57,049 nucleotides of DNA from Planctomycetota bacterium (GCA_028281765.1 JANQJF010000002.1:1-57049), one strand, 5' to 3'. Positions 28,803-37,894 are shown, numbered from the stretch's first letter. Numbers and translations are program-made. Notes: generated by a model from the letters alone, not told the origin.

Positions 28803-30317
28803 TCAGTAGGACCGAGCCAGCCGCACGGCGCGCTGCGCATTCGCCATGAGGCTCGCGCGATCCCCGCCCTCGGGGAGCAGTCCTGCCGCGGTCACCGCGT
28901 CGGCATGACGCCCGGAGCGCAACGCCACGGCGATCGCCGCGCGGAGCACCTCGGTGCGCTGCGCGCTCGTCCGCAGCGCCAGGCTCAAGGGGTCGTAGTC
29001 GACGGACTTCGCGATCAAGTCGTGGAGTGCGGGATCCATCCGCATGAGCTCGAACCGCGTGTGGCCGTGCGTGACCTCGTAGACGGGCCGCTTGCCCAAG
29101 CTCGCGAACGCCTCCACGCCCTGACCGAAGTACTCGGCGTCGTTGCTCGCGGCGTAGAAGTCGAGGCAGCGATTCTCCGCGAGCGCCTTGTCGTAGAGGT
29201 GCCGGATCTTGATCCGGTCGCGGTGCGGAAACGCGTAGAGGTGCGCCTGGTGCGCGACCTCGTGCGACAGCGTGTCGAAGCCGTGCCCGATCGCTTCATC
29301 GAGAGACTCGATCCCCGTCGCGGCGCGCAGACCGCCGATGCCCCGCACGTCGTCCCACACGCGCCCATCGAACGTGCGGCGTCCGCGCAGGTTCGCGCGC
29401 GCCGGCGCATCGGTGGTTCGCTCCAACTCGGTGATCAGGTCGTGCCGGCCACCCATCGTGACGAGTCGCGAGATCCGGCTGGAGAAGAGGGCGAGACTCC
29501 GCTCCGCGACGCGACGACGACGCGTGCTGAGTGACCCGAGTGCGGGCATGAACTGGTCGACGGGGACCTTGCCGAGCTGCGGCTTCGGCAGCGTGGACTG
29601 CAGCCACCGGAACTCGGCCGCCCGCGTGGCCATCGATTCCTCCGCGACGCGGCGGAACAACACCTCACCCAAGAGTCGGTGTGCGACCGGATTGCCCGGG
29701 TCGCGATCGAGCGCACGACGGAAGCAGCGGATCGCCTCCTCGAGCCGGCCCGCGCGCGCGGCGACCGTGCCCTGCTCGAGGTCGGTGCCGATCTCGCTGA
29801 CGCGCGGCGCCGTCAGCCCCGAGCCGAGCCGGAGATGGGCTTCGGCGTAGAGCGGGTCGAGCGCGAGCACGCGGTGGTAGAAGCGCGCGGCGTCGTCATT
29901 GCGCTGCGTGCGAAACAGCGCGGAGGCATGCGCCGCCAGCGTCTCGACACCCGGGTCGCGGCGGGACACGGCCCGCGTCGAGCGGTCGACGGCCTCTCGG
30001 AAGCGCCGCGCGCGCATCAGCGCACGCACTTCGAGTCCGATCGCGCGATCGTGGGTCGGCTCGTCCGCGAGCACGGCCCGCGCGTACGCGAGCGCGATGC
30101 CGGGGTCACCCAGCAGCAGATGGCAACGCCCCGCGCCGACGAGGACGTCCGCGTCCGCGGAATCGCGGGCGAGCGCCGTGCGGAAGACGTCGAGCGCGCG
30201 GAGTGGATCCTCGCAGCGCAGCAGGTAGGCCCCCTCGGCCGCGAGCTTGCGAATCGTGCCGCGGTCCGACTCGACGGGTGGAGCCGGGGCCTGCGCGAGC
30301 AGCCCGGAGGCGGGCAA
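28803..30317 (-). CDS. TPR protein with HExxH (lethal-factor-like) metallopeptidase domain
   Basis: 504 residues from TTG 30317. Residues about 25-240 hold four or more tetratricopeptide repeats. From about 270 a zinc-peptidase-like domain follows: S-H352-E-V-A-H356 (HExxH) and, 39 residues later, N-D-A-E-Y-F-G-Q-G-V-E-A-F. The last two elements together recall the anthrax lethal-factor-like (ATLF) peptidase group. The N-terminus is unusual: in-frame codons just upstream of the TTG read like a signal peptide (L-L-V-A-A-L-A-A-L-P-A-S-G), but no ATG, GTG or TTG begins it. An ATG at 30363 is out of frame. Either a rare start is used or one base is missing. If exported, it could process surface proteins. 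Confidence 0.7.
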   Translation of the reverse strand: MPASGLLAQAPAPPVESDRGTIRKLAAEGAYLLRCEDPLRALDVFRTALARDSADADVLVGAGRCHLLLGDPGIALAYARAVLADEPTHDRAIGLEVRALMRARRFREAVDRSTRAVSRRDPGVETLAAHASALFRTQRNDDAARFYHRVLALDPLYAEAHLRLGSGLTAPRVSEIGTDLEQGTVAARAGRLEEAIRCFRRALDRDPGNPVAHRLLGEVLFRRVAEESMATRAAEFRWLQSTLPKPQLGKVPVDQFMPALGSLSTRRRRVAERSLALFSSRISRLVTMGGRHDLITELERTTDAPARANLRGRRTFDGRVWDDVRGIGGLRAATGIESLDEAIGHGFDTLSHEVAHQAHLYAFPHRDRIKIRHLYDKALAENRCLDFYAASNDAEYFGQGVEAFASLGKRPVYEVTHGHTRFELMRMDPALHDLIAKSVDYDPLSLALRTSAQRTEVLRAAIAVALRSGRHADAVTAAGLLPEGGDRASLMANAQRAVRLARSY

Positions 30318-30465
30318 CGCAGCGAGGGCAGCGACGAGGAGATTCCGGCGAAGGTCGATGCATAGATCGTCGGAATCGCGCCCGAAGCGGTTTGATGGTG
30401 GCGCCGTCGGCGCCTTGCCATCGAAGCCTGCCGGCCCGCGGGGCGCACCGCGGGCCCGGTCCGAA

Positions 30466-31575
30466 TCAGCGGCGCTTGGAAGCCGCGCGGATCACCTCGA
30501 TCCGCTCGACGTCGAGCACGCGAATGCTCTCGCTCGTCGGCCTCGCGCGCGGACCGCGCACGCCGACCTCGAGCCCCTCGAACATGCTGAGGTCGTAGCG
30601 ACCCGTGGAGCAGTCGAGGCGGAACAAAACCTGCTCCCCCTTCATGAGCACGACGCGTGCGCGTCCGCTCGCGGTGCGCGAGTGTCGCAACCAACCGATG
30701 GCGTCGAAGGTCGACATCGGATCGACTTCCGGCTGGGTCGGCACGACGTCGACGTCGGCCGGCTTCGCGGGCTCGTTCGCGACCATCGTCGCCTCGACGA
30801 TCGTGACCTGCATCTTCACGCGATCTTGGAACCGCGTCGCGAGCTTGTGGAACCCGTCCTCCTCGGCCGTCGTCGCGATCAGCGCCGCGGTGTCGGCCTG
30901 GATGGCGGTGAAGCTCTGCTCGCCGACCGGCTTGCGCATCTCGTCGCGGAACCGCGCGCGCAACGACTCGAGCTGCTCGTTCTGCTGCGCGGCGAGCGTG
31001 GCGGCCGCACGTGCCGAATCGATCTCCTGCATCGTGTCGTCGCAGACCTTGCGGTGCTGCTTGCCGAGCGACGCGTAGGCCGCGACGAGCGTGTCATTCG
31101 GCTCGTCGAACGTCACAATGCTCTTCGACGGGACCCATGCCGAGCCGGCGGCGTGGCGGACGATCCACCAGTCTCCAGCGTCGCCCGCGACGCGGAACTG
31201 CGTGCCCGAGTCGACGAGTGCCACCGGCGCCTCACCCGCCTGCGGGCGATAGCGGAACGCAAGGCGCTTCACCTTGCTCGAGACGAGCCCGGCCTCGATG
31301 TCGGTCGTGAACTTCTTGTGCACGTAGCCGAGCACGCCGAGCGGCAGCACGACCTCACGGAACGCACCGTGCGTACCGCGCACCTGCACGACGGCACCCT
31401 CGGACAGCTCTTCGCCGTAGCGCGGCGAGATGTCGGTCGGGAAGACCTGCAGTTCGGCCGCGGTCTCGAAGCGTGCGTAGACGGCGGGCGCCGTCGGCGC
31501 CGCCGTTTCTTGGGCCTCTAGGCCCGCCATCGCGCCGCTGATCACGACGCCGATCCAAACAGCCTTGACGGCCAT
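30466..31575 (-). CDS. Secreted SH3-like-domain protein, unknown function
   Basis: 369 residues from ATG 31575, with GGGAGG upstream. The signal peptide ends near E-A-Q-E (about residue 20). Two segments look like bacterial SH3 folds (around V-Y-A-R-F-E...V-V-Q-V-R-G and S-G-T-Q-F-R-V-A-G-D-A-G-D-W-W-I-V-R, ending in A-W-V-P-S-K). They are followed by a helical region (about 185-260) and a final beta-rich segment with V-V-L-M-K-G-E-Q-V-L-F-R-L-D. Bacterial SH3 domains often bind peptidoglycan peptides or metals, but no catalytic residues are recognised. It is divergent from the PEGA lipoprotein gene across 161 bases. Confidence 0.7.
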   Translation of the reverse strand: MAVKAVWIGVVISGAMAGLEAQETAAPTAPAVYARFETAAELQVFPTDISPRYGEELSEGAVVQVRGTHGAFREVVLPLGVLGYVHKKFTTDIEAGLVSSKVKRLAFRYRPQAGEAPVALVDSGTQFRVAGDAGDWWIVRHAAGSAWVPSKSIVTFDEPNDTLVAAYASLGKQHRKVCDDTMQEIDSARAAATLAAQQNEQLESLRARFRDEMRKPVGEQSFTAIQADTAALIATTAEEDGFHKLATRFQDRVKMQVTIVEATMVANEPAKPADVDVVPTQPEVDPMSTFDAIGWLRHSRTASGRARVVLMKGEQVLFRLDCSTGRYDLSMFEGLEVGVRGPRARPTSESIRVLDVERIEVIRAASKRR

Positions 31576-31736
31576 GGAACCTCCCAAGTTGTCACTGCCC
31601 TGTTCGGGCCCGCCCCCACGGCGGGTCCGCCTGAAGCCGCGATGATACCGGACCCGGGCCGCCCGGGTCACGCGTAGCCTCGGACCGGCCGGGGGACTTT
31701 TGGCCGCTCGGCCCAAAAGCCGATACCATCCGTGTC

Positions 31737-32168
31737 ATGCTTCGCACCGCAATCCTCGTGCTCTGCTGCCTCGCCTCGGCGTGCACGTCGTTCAAGTCGG
31801 ACTCCAACGTGTTCGTGTCGAGCACGCCGGCGGGCGCGGAGATCTGGCTCGATGACGAGCCCACCGGCATGACGACCCCGGCGATGGTCGAAATCGGCGG
31901 GTTCTTCGCCGGCGACCACGACATCACGCTGAAGCTCGCGGGATACGAGCCGGAGACCCGCCGCCTGCGGAAGCACGGGACCGCGCGCACCTCGCGCTGG
32001 GGCGACGGGGCCGACGAGAACCTGCTCGGCTGGACGTGGCCGTTCTGGTGGACGCTCGGCGAGTGGTTCGTGCCGTTCGAGCTGTCGCACCGCTACACGC
32101 CGCACGAGGTCCACGCGGTGCTCTACGAAGAGGGCAAGGCGCCCTTCCGCGCGTCCGAGGACCAGTAG
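31737..32168 (+). CDS. PEGA-domain lipoprotein
   Basis: 143 residues. Lipoprotein signal peptide with lipobox L-A-S-A-C (cysteine about residue 16), so membrane-anchored after export. A PEGA domain follows (V-S-S-T-P-A-G-A-E-I-W-L-D...G-T-T-P; here G-M-T-T-P), a small surface beta-sandwich. The last third is Trp-rich (W-T-W-P-F-W-W-T-L) and may contact the membrane. Its TAG stop shares one base with the GTG start of gmhB, so the two are translated together. Function unknown. Confidence 0.8.
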   Translation: MLRTAILVLCCLASACTSFKSDSNVFVSSTPAGAEIWLDDEPTGMTTPAMVEIGGFFAGDHDITLKLAGYEPETRRLRKHGTARTSRWGDGADENLLGWTWPFWWTLGEWFVPFELSHRYTPHEVHAVLYEEGKAPFRASEDQ

Positions 32169-32740
32169 TGTCCACACCTCGACCCGCGGTCTTCCTCGAC
32201 CGCGACGGCACGCTCAATCGGGAGCGCGGCTATGTGACCGATCCCGCCGACCTCGAGCTCCTACCTGGGGTCGTCGACGCGCTGCGATCCCTGCGCGCAC
32301 GCGGCTTCACGCTCGTGGTGATCACGAATCAGGGCGGGATCGCGCGCGGGCTCTACGACGAGAATGTCCTCACACGCGTGCACGAACGCCTGCACCGCGA
32401 GACGGACGGCGTCATCACCGGCTACTTCCACTGTCCGCATCACCCGGACGAGTCCGGCCCCTACGGCGGGCCGTGTCGCTGCCGCAAACCGGCGAGCGGC
32501 CTCGTCGAAACCGCGATCGAGGTCCTCGGTCTCGACCCGTCCCGCTCCTTCGTCGTGGGCGACTCCGCGCGCGACCTGGCCTGCGGCGCGAAGCTCCCCG
32601 TCCGCACGGTGCTCGTCCAGTCCGGCAAACCGTGGCGCGACGAACTCGCCAAGCTCGAGCACGACGGCTACGCGCCCGACCACGTCACGGCCGACCTCTG
32701 CGCCGCGACGACCTGGATCCTCAGCCAGCCCGAATCCTAG
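32168..32740 (+). CDS. gmhB: D-glycero-D-manno-heptose 1,7-bisphosphate 7-phosphatase
   Basis: 190 residues from GTG 32168. HAD-family phosphatase: nucleophile motif F-L-D-R-D-G-T-L-N near the N-terminus, motif II I-T-N-Q-G-G-I, and the lysine motif C-R-K-P-A-S-G. The zinc loop C-P-H-H-P...C-R-C that marks GmhB is present (about 92-110). The product feeds ADP-heptose for lipopolysaccharide core or other heptosylated glycans. No other heptose gene is in the window, and histidinol phosphatases of the same family are an alternative. Convergent with the small membrane protein gene, 4 bases apart. Confidence 0.88.
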   Translation: MSTPRPAVFLDRDGTLNRERGYVTDPADLELLPGVVDALRSLRARGFTLVVITNQGGIARGLYDENVLTRVHERLHRETDGVITGYFHCPHHPDESGPYGGPCRCRKPASGLVETAIEVLGLDPSRSFVVGDSARDLACGAKLPVRTVLVQSGKPWRDELAKLEHDGYAPDHVTADLCAATTWILSQPES

Positions 32741-32744
32741 TCCC

Positions 32745-32975
32745 TCAGAGATCACCGCGTGCGCGCGCCAGCGTCCACCAGGTCAGCACGCAACAGACGA
32801 GGGTGACGATGATCGAGACCGTCGCGACCGTCGGGGTCGACGCGGAGTCCCCGAACACGATGAGCGAGGAGGCCGCGACCGTCACGCCGAGTCCGACGCC
32901 GGTGCAGCTCGCGTAGAAGCCGAACAGCGCGCCAGACGGCGTGGTCTTCTCGTAGTTCTCACCGGGCTTGGACAC
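32745..32975 (-). CDS. Small two-helix membrane protein
   Basis: 76 residues from GTG 32975. After a charged, Lys/Glu-rich start of about 15 residues come two hydrophobic segments (about 18-40 and 45-67), separated by a short polar turn, and a basic tail. Typical of AtpI-like or unclassified small inner-membrane proteins; no motif supports a name. Convergent with gmhB and divergent from the gene at 33078. Confidence 0.55.
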   Translation of the reverse strand: MSKPGENYEKTTPSGALFGFYASCTGVGLGVTVAASSLIVFGDSASTPTVATVSIIVTLVCCVLTWWTLARARGDL

Positions 32976-33077
32976 GCAGGGAGTGTAGGCGCGGTGCGAG
33001 CGCGCGTTCAACCGTCAGGACCCGCGACGAATCGCTCGACTCTTGCGCGATCGCGCCCCGGCTGGCAGCCTGCGCCC

Positions 33078-34682
33078 ATGAACCGCCTCGAGGACGCAAT
33101 CCGGACGCTGGCCGACCGCTGGGACGTCGCGGCGCCCGAATACGTGACGCCGGCCGCGATCGATCTCGACGCGGCCGCGGGACGCCTCCTCTTCGGCGCG
33201 CCCACCTGGGCTGAGGATCTCGCGCGAGTCGAAGAACGGCCCGAATTCGCGGCGACCGCGGCAGCGTTGCGCGACGCCCTGGAGGTGCCGGCAAACGAGC
33301 CGTTCACGCTCGCGGCTTCGGCCGACGCGGCTCGCGCGGCCGCGATCGAAGCCGCGCGACAGCGGACCGGCCGCAAGCCGGTGATCGAGCTCGACGCGTC
33401 GACGGGCGTAGAGTCGATCCAGGGCGCACCCGCCGCGGTCGTCATCGAGCCGTTCGACGCGGACCGCGTCCGAGACGCCCGCGCGGCCGCGACCGCGATC
33501 GGCGCGGTGCTGATCCTCGACGAGTCGCGCAGCGCGTTTCGCGTCGCCGGGGCACACGCCGCCGGCGATCTGCGCTGCTTCGGCGCGAGCCTCGCGGGCG
33601 GCCTCGCCTTCGGCGCGCTGGCGGGCGCGGACCCGGCGACGCCGCTCGACGCCCCCAACCCCATCTCGGCCGCGGCGGCTGCGCACCTCGCGCAAGCGAT
33701 CCAGTCGTCGCCGATCGACGCCGCGCTCGCGGACCTCGGCACCCGCCTCCGCGCGACGTTCGAAGCGAGCTGCGAACGCGAGGACATCCACGCGCGACTG
33801 CTCGGCCCGGCGGCGGCGATGCGCTTCGAGTTCGACGGTCAGGAGAACGCCGAGGCGCCTTTGATGGCGCATCACTTCGGCATCGAGCTCGACCGCATCG
33901 GCGCGACGCCGGGTTCCGGCTGGGTCCTGCCGCAGATCGGCATGGACATCGACTCCGCCTGCGACCGCATCGACCGCGCGGTGGCGCGCATGCGCTGCCT
34001 TCTGATCGAGCACAACTCGTACCTGTGCGGCGAGGTACCGTTCGTGTTTCCCGGCGCCGATCCCGCCGTCGCCGACCGCGGCATCGCATGGTATCGATTC
34101 CCGAAGCTCGGACCCGTCGACCTCTCCGTCGACGGCGACGGGCTTCGCATCTGCTTCGTCGGCGGCGAACTCGGCGAGGTGACGTCCTCGGGATTCTACC
34201 TTCCCACGTTGTTCACCGGCGACTTCGTCGTGCAGTGCAGCTACGAGGTCCACACCTGGGAGCCGGGACCGGACTCGGCGTGCTTCGCGCTGTTCGCGCA
34301 GAACCTCGCGTCGTCGGCCCGGTACTACGCGCAGCGCATGTCCGACGGCTCCGCACCGGACGACCACCGCGTGCTCGGCAGCCTCGCGACAAAGCTCTCG
34401 AAGGCGCGCCCGGCCACTGAGCGCATCGGTGAGTTCCGCATCGTTCGCGAAGGCACCCGACTCACGGCCTGGCACCGCACCGCGTCGGACGAAGGCGTTT
34501 GGCAGCCCTTGGCGACCGACGAGGCGGCGACGCAGGACGATGTCGTTTTCGGAGCCAAGACCTGGTCGAAGGTCGAGTCCGGCACGATCGACGTGACCGT
34601 GCGCAACCTGGCGATCGACGCGAAGCTCGCGGACGAACAGATCCCGCGGCTGGAACACCGCGACGATCCGCGCGCGTTCTGA
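33078..34682 (+). CDS. HemL-like protein lacking the PLP lysine, fused to a possible jelly-roll domain
   Basis: 534 residues from ATG 33078. Residues 1 to about 320 follow class III aminotransferases, closest to HemL. The segment G-A-V-L-I-L-D-E-S-R-S-A-F-R-V-A aligns with HemL's cofactor-aspartate region. F-G-A-S-L-A-G-G aligns with HemL's F-G-K-I-V-G-G-G, so the PLP lysine is Ala170. The N-terminal glycine-rich PLP phosphate site is also not recognisable. Normal transamination should therefore be impossible. From about 320 a second domain begins with beta-strand patterns (W-Y-R-F-P-K-L-G-P; G-D-F-V-V-Q-C-S-Y-E-V; T-W-S-K-V-E-S-G-T) like LamG/concanavalin jelly-rolls that bind sugars. No signal peptide. 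It could be a sugar- or tetrapyrrole-binding regulator. Convergent with the gene at 34688, 5 bases apart. Confidence 0.7.
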   Translation: MNRLEDAIRTLADRWDVAAPEYVTPAAIDLDAAAGRLLFGAPTWAEDLARVEERPEFAATAAALRDALEVPANEPFTLAASADAARAAAIEAARQRTGRKPVIELDASTGVESIQGAPAAVVIEPFDADRVRDARAAATAIGAVLILDESRSAFRVAGAHAAGDLRCFGASLAGGLAFGALAGADPATPLDAPNPISAAAAAHLAQAIQSSPIDAALADLGTRLRATFEASCEREDIHARLLGPAAAMRFEFDGQENAEAPLMAHHFGIELDRIGATPGSGWVLPQIGMDIDSACDRIDRAVARMRCLLIEHNSYLCGEVPFVFPGADPAVADRGIAWYRFPKLGPVDLSVDGDGLRICFVGGELGEVTSSGFYLPTLFTGDFVVQCSYEVHTWEPGPDSACFALFAQNLASSARYYAQRMSDGSAPDDHRVLGSLATKLSKARPATERIGEFRIVREGTRLTAWHRTASDEGVWQPLATDEAATQDDVVFGAKTWSKVESGTIDVTVRNLAIDAKLADEQIPRLEHRDDPRAF

Positions 34683-34687
34683 GGCGC

Positions 34688-36748
34688 CTAGGGCAGGTAG
34701 CGCGACAGCTTGCCGCCGAGCGAGTTCGCCATGAACAGCGGCAGCTTCGCCCACAGCTGTCGCGGCTTGGTCAGACGCGGGTTGCTCGGGTTGAAGCTCG
34801 GCATCTTCGCGTCGTCCGCGAGCAGCAGGTACTCGTAGTCGAGCGTGCTCGGCTCGAAGCCCATGTTCTTCTTGAACTTCGCCGCGCCGCTGTCGCGTCG
34901 GCTGCGGCCGAAGTCGAACACGCGGTAGCCTTGCTTGACCGCCCACTCCATGATCTTGCAGTAGACGAAGTCGTTCGCACCGGTGCCACGAGAGCGCTCG
35001 TCGGCGCCGGAGTAGTACGCGTAGACGCGGTCCTTGTAGCAAAAGCTCATGACGGCCACGACGGTGCGCTCTTCTTGGTCGACGACGCGGTGGATCACGA
35101 CCTGACGGCCGAACTCCTCGGTCAGGTTGCGGAACCACCGATACGGCAGCGTCGGCGAACCGAGACGCTTCTTGTCCCGCGCAAACAGCTCGAAGAACCC
35201 GCCGATGTCGGTCGACTCCTCGAATCGCAGGCCGTGACGATCCCGGGCCTTGCGCACCTCGGCGCGCGCCCGCTTCTTGATGCTCGGCATCACCTCGTCG
35301 ACGGTCTGCGGAAGATCGCGGAAGAAGGTCAGGTAGAGCACGTTCTTCTCGCGCTCGCCCGGGCGCTCCCCGAGGTGGCGCAGCTCGACGTACTCCGCGC
35401 CCAGCTGGCGACCCAGGCGATCGGCGGAACTCAGCAGCTCGTCCTGCGCGGCCTGATCCGCGGCGAGCACGCCGCCGTAGACGCCGTAGGGCACGCTGAT
35501 CAGCTGGTTGCCGACGAACGGACTCTTGAACCAGAACATCGGCAGCACGCCGACCCACTTGCGGCCCTGCTCGGCGACGAGGTAGTGCGACTCGTGGCCG
35601 AACGTCTCCTCGACGACCCGGCGCCAGCCGGTCAGGTGGAAAAAGGTGCCATCGCGGTGCGCCGTGACGAACGCGTCCCAGCGCGCATCCTCGCCGGGCA
35701 CGAGCTCGCGCACGGTGATCGGCAGGTCCGAACCGTTCTCCGAGCCGTCCGCCGCCTGGGTCGGCAGCGCACCCGGCTGCGGCACGAGGTCGATCTCGCT
35801 GCCGCCCTCGAGGATCTCGTCGATCTTGTAGTCCCGGAAGCTGCTCGACTGCGTGAAGATGATGATCTCGCCGACGAGACCGAAGCCGATCAGCTGGAAG
35901 CCGAACGCGACGAGGATCATCCCGAGCACGAAGATCGGGTGGTTGCTGAGTCCATCTTCCCCGATCAGCTTCCAGTAGAGCGGAGGCCCCGCGAAAGCCA
36001 CGCCTACGGTCATCGTCAGGAAGCCGAGCATGCCGAAGAAGCGCAACGGCCGCTGGGTGAATCGCGTGAGGAACGTGATCGCGAGGATGTCGAGCACCCG
36101 GCGCACGTACACGCCGACGCCGTAGAAACCGCGCCTTCCCTTCTCTTCGCGGTGCCGAACCTTGACCTCGACGACGCGGAAGCCCTGCCGCTGCGCGAGC
36201 ACCGGCAGGAACCGGTACATCTCGCCGTAGACGTTGACCTCCTCGAGGACCTGGCGGCGCATGCCGCGCAGGCTGCTGTTCAGGTCATGGAACCGGATGC
36301 CCATGATCACGCGGAGCATCCAGTTGAAGATCCGCGACTGGAGGCGGTTGAGCCAAGGGTCGACGCGCGGGTGTCGCCAGGTCGCGACGAAGTCGGCGCC
36401 CGTCTCCATGGCCTGCACGACCTTGAGAAGGTCGGCGGGATCGCTCTGCAGGTACTGCGGCGCGTTGACGATGAGCTTGCCGCGCGCGCGGGCGACGCCG
36501 GCCGAGAGCGCGATGGCCTCGCCGAGCCCCTCGCCCTGCAGCCGCACGATCTTGATCGGGTGATCCCCGGCCGCGGCCTCGAGATCGTTCGTGATCCCGC
36601 CGCGCACGCCGTCGAGCACGAAGATCAGTTCGTATTCGTAGCCGCCGCTGCGCAGCGGCTCGCTGTAGCCCTCGATCAGGCCACGGACGTCGACCTCCGA
36701 GCTCGTCAGCGGAATGACGACCGAGACGAATCCACCGATGCCACTCAC
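34688..36748 (-). CDS. Fusion of GT2-like membrane protein and FemAB-like acyltransferase
   Basis: 686 residues; the ATG overlaps the stop of the preceding glycosyltransferase (ATGA). Residues about 7-215 resemble GT2 polyprenyl-phosphate sugar transferases, followed by two membrane helices (about 240-262 and 272-300). The metal-binding DxD is not kept: the neighbour's D-G-D-L-Q-N-D-P is P-Q-Y-L-Q-S-D-P here. From about 345 to 686 the chain is a GNAT-fold FemAB domain with S-I-K-K-R-A-R-A-E-V-R-K-A-R near 495 and V-F-D-F-G-R-S-R-R-D...F-K-K-N-M-G-F near 625, as in the exosortase-associated FemAB group. It probably transfers aminoacyl or acyl groups to a surface glycan, with the N-terminal part as membrane anchor or lipid-sugar binder. 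Confidence 0.85.
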   Translation of the reverse strand: MSGIGGFVSVVIPLTSSEVDVRGLIEGYSEPLRSGGYEYELIFVLDGVRGGITNDLEAAAGDHPIKIVRLQGEGLGEAIALSAGVARARGKLIVNAPQYLQSDPADLLKVVQAMETGADFVATWRHPRVDPWLNRLQSRIFNWMLRVIMGIRFHDLNSSLRGMRRQVLEEVNVYGEMYRFLPVLAQRQGFRVVEVKVRHREEKGRRGFYGVGVYVRRVLDILAITFLTRFTQRPLRFFGMLGFLTMTVGVAFAGPPLYWKLIGEDGLSNHPIFVLGMILVAFGFQLIGFGLVGEIIIFTQSSSFRDYKIDEILEGGSEIDLVPQPGALPTQAADGSENGSDLPITVRELVPGEDARWDAFVTAHRDGTFFHLTGWRRVVEETFGHESHYLVAEQGRKWVGVLPMFWFKSPFVGNQLISVPYGVYGGVLAADQAAQDELLSSADRLGRQLGAEYVELRHLGERPGEREKNVLYLTFFRDLPQTVDEVMPSIKKRARAEVRKARDRHGLRFEESTDIGGFFELFARDKKRLGSPTLPYRWFRNLTEEFGRQVVIHRVVDQEERTVVAVMSFCYKDRVYAYYSGADERSRGTGANDFVYCKIMEWAVKQGYRVFDFGRSRRDSGAAKFKKNMGFEPSTLDYEYLLLADDAKMPSFNPSNPRLTKPRQLWAKLPLFMANSLGGKLSRYLP

Positions 36749-37806
36749 CGGCTCGCCTCCGTGGCCGCGACGGCGATGCGGCGGCGGAAGAAGCGCGACA
36801 CCTTGAGCTGGAGCTCGGCGAGGAAGCCGAGCAGCCCGACGTTGATCGCGACCAGAAGCGTGATCGCCGCCGCAGTGATGGGTACTGCGTCCCAGGTAAC
36901 CCGATCGCGGGGCGATCCATCTACGACATCAGGCACGATATCGGCAAGCGTGATCAACTCGAACCCCGTGCTGCGTAGCTTGAACAGGCCCAGGAAGAAC
37001 AGAAACGGCGTGACAAAGAACAAGGGCATCGACAAGAGGCCGAACCAGCGGATCGGATGCGCCGCGAACTGGATCAGCATCTTGATGACGACGAGGTCGG
37101 CGAGCACTCGAAAAATGCGACCGAGACCGTACTTGGACTCGCCGAACAGGCGCGGGTGGTGGCGCACCGGCACCTCCGCGATCCGCGCGCCGAGTCCGGC
37201 GCCGAGCGCCGCGATGAAGCGGTGCATGTCGGAGTAGAGGTTGAGGCTGCGCACGACCCAGCTGCGGTAGGCCTTGAGCGAACACCCGGTGTCGTGGATC
37301 GGCACGCCGGTCGTCCGACGGATCAGGAAGTTCGCGATCTTCGAAGGCAGCAGGCGCGTCGCGTACGCGTCCTTCCGGTTGCGCCGCCAGCCGCACACGA
37401 TGTCGTAGCCCTCGTCGAGCTTCTCGACGAGTCGCTTGATGTCGGCGGGGTCGTTCTGCAGGTCGCCGTCCATCGTGATCAGCGTCGTGCCGCGCGCGTA
37501 GTCGAAGCCTGCCGACATCGCCGCGGTCTGGCCGTAGTTGCGCCGGAACAGCACGACCCGCAGGTTCGGATCTTCCGCCGACAGCTGGCGCAGGACCTCC
37601 CGGCTGCCGTCGTCGCTGCCGTCGTCGACGACGAGGATCTCGTAGGGCCGGCCGACCTGCTGCATCGAGTAGGTCAGCGCCGAATGCAGAGCCGACAGGT
37701 TCTCGAGCTCGTTGTAGACCGGCACGACGACGCTGACCTCGATCGCGCGCCCGAGATCGGGCCCGGGGGTCACTTCGGCATCGTGGGCTTCCGGCAGACT
37801 GCTCAT
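36745..37806 (-). CDS. GT2 polyprenyl-phosphate glycosyltransferase
   Basis: 353 residues from ATG 37806 (ATG 37827 also possible). Dolichol-phosphate mannose synthase-like: V-S-V-V-V-P-V-Y-N-E near 25, D-D-G-S-D-D-G-S near 61-68, catalytic metal motif D113-G-D115 in M-D-G-D-L-Q-N-D-P, and R-R-N-Y-G-Q-T. The C-terminus has two to three membrane helices (about 245-275 and 315-345). It transfers a sugar to undecaprenyl phosphate at the inner membrane, for later use by flippases or polymerising enzymes. The overlap with the following GT2-FemAB fusion gene makes joint action likely. Confidence 0.88.
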   Translation of the reverse strand: MSSLPEAHDAEVTPGPDLGRAIEVSVVVPVYNELENLSALHSALTYSMQQVGRPYEILVVDDGSDDGSREVLRQLSAEDPNLRVVLFRRNYGQTAAMSAGFDYARGTTLITMDGDLQNDPADIKRLVEKLDEGYDIVCGWRRNRKDAYATRLLPSKIANFLIRRTTGVPIHDTGCSLKAYRSWVVRSLNLYSDMHRFIAALGAGLGARIAEVPVRHHPRLFGESKYGLGRIFRVLADLVVIKMLIQFAAHPIRWFGLLSMPLFFVTPFLFFLGLFKLRSTGFELITLADIVPDVVDGSPRDRVTWDAVPITAAAITLLVAINVGLLGFLAELQLKVSRFFRRRIAVAATEASR

Positions 37807-37894
37807 GAGGGATCGGGGCAGCACCATAGCAACTGGACGAGGGACTTCGGCCAGAAGCTGAGGGGAATGGAGACAGGAACGCCGGACGCGGGCA

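Noticed and set aside
33015..35558. Long minus-strand open frame of about 850 codons
   Set aside because: Lies mostly antisense to the HemL-like gene and out of frame with the GT2-FemAB gene; composition is typical of a shadow frame.
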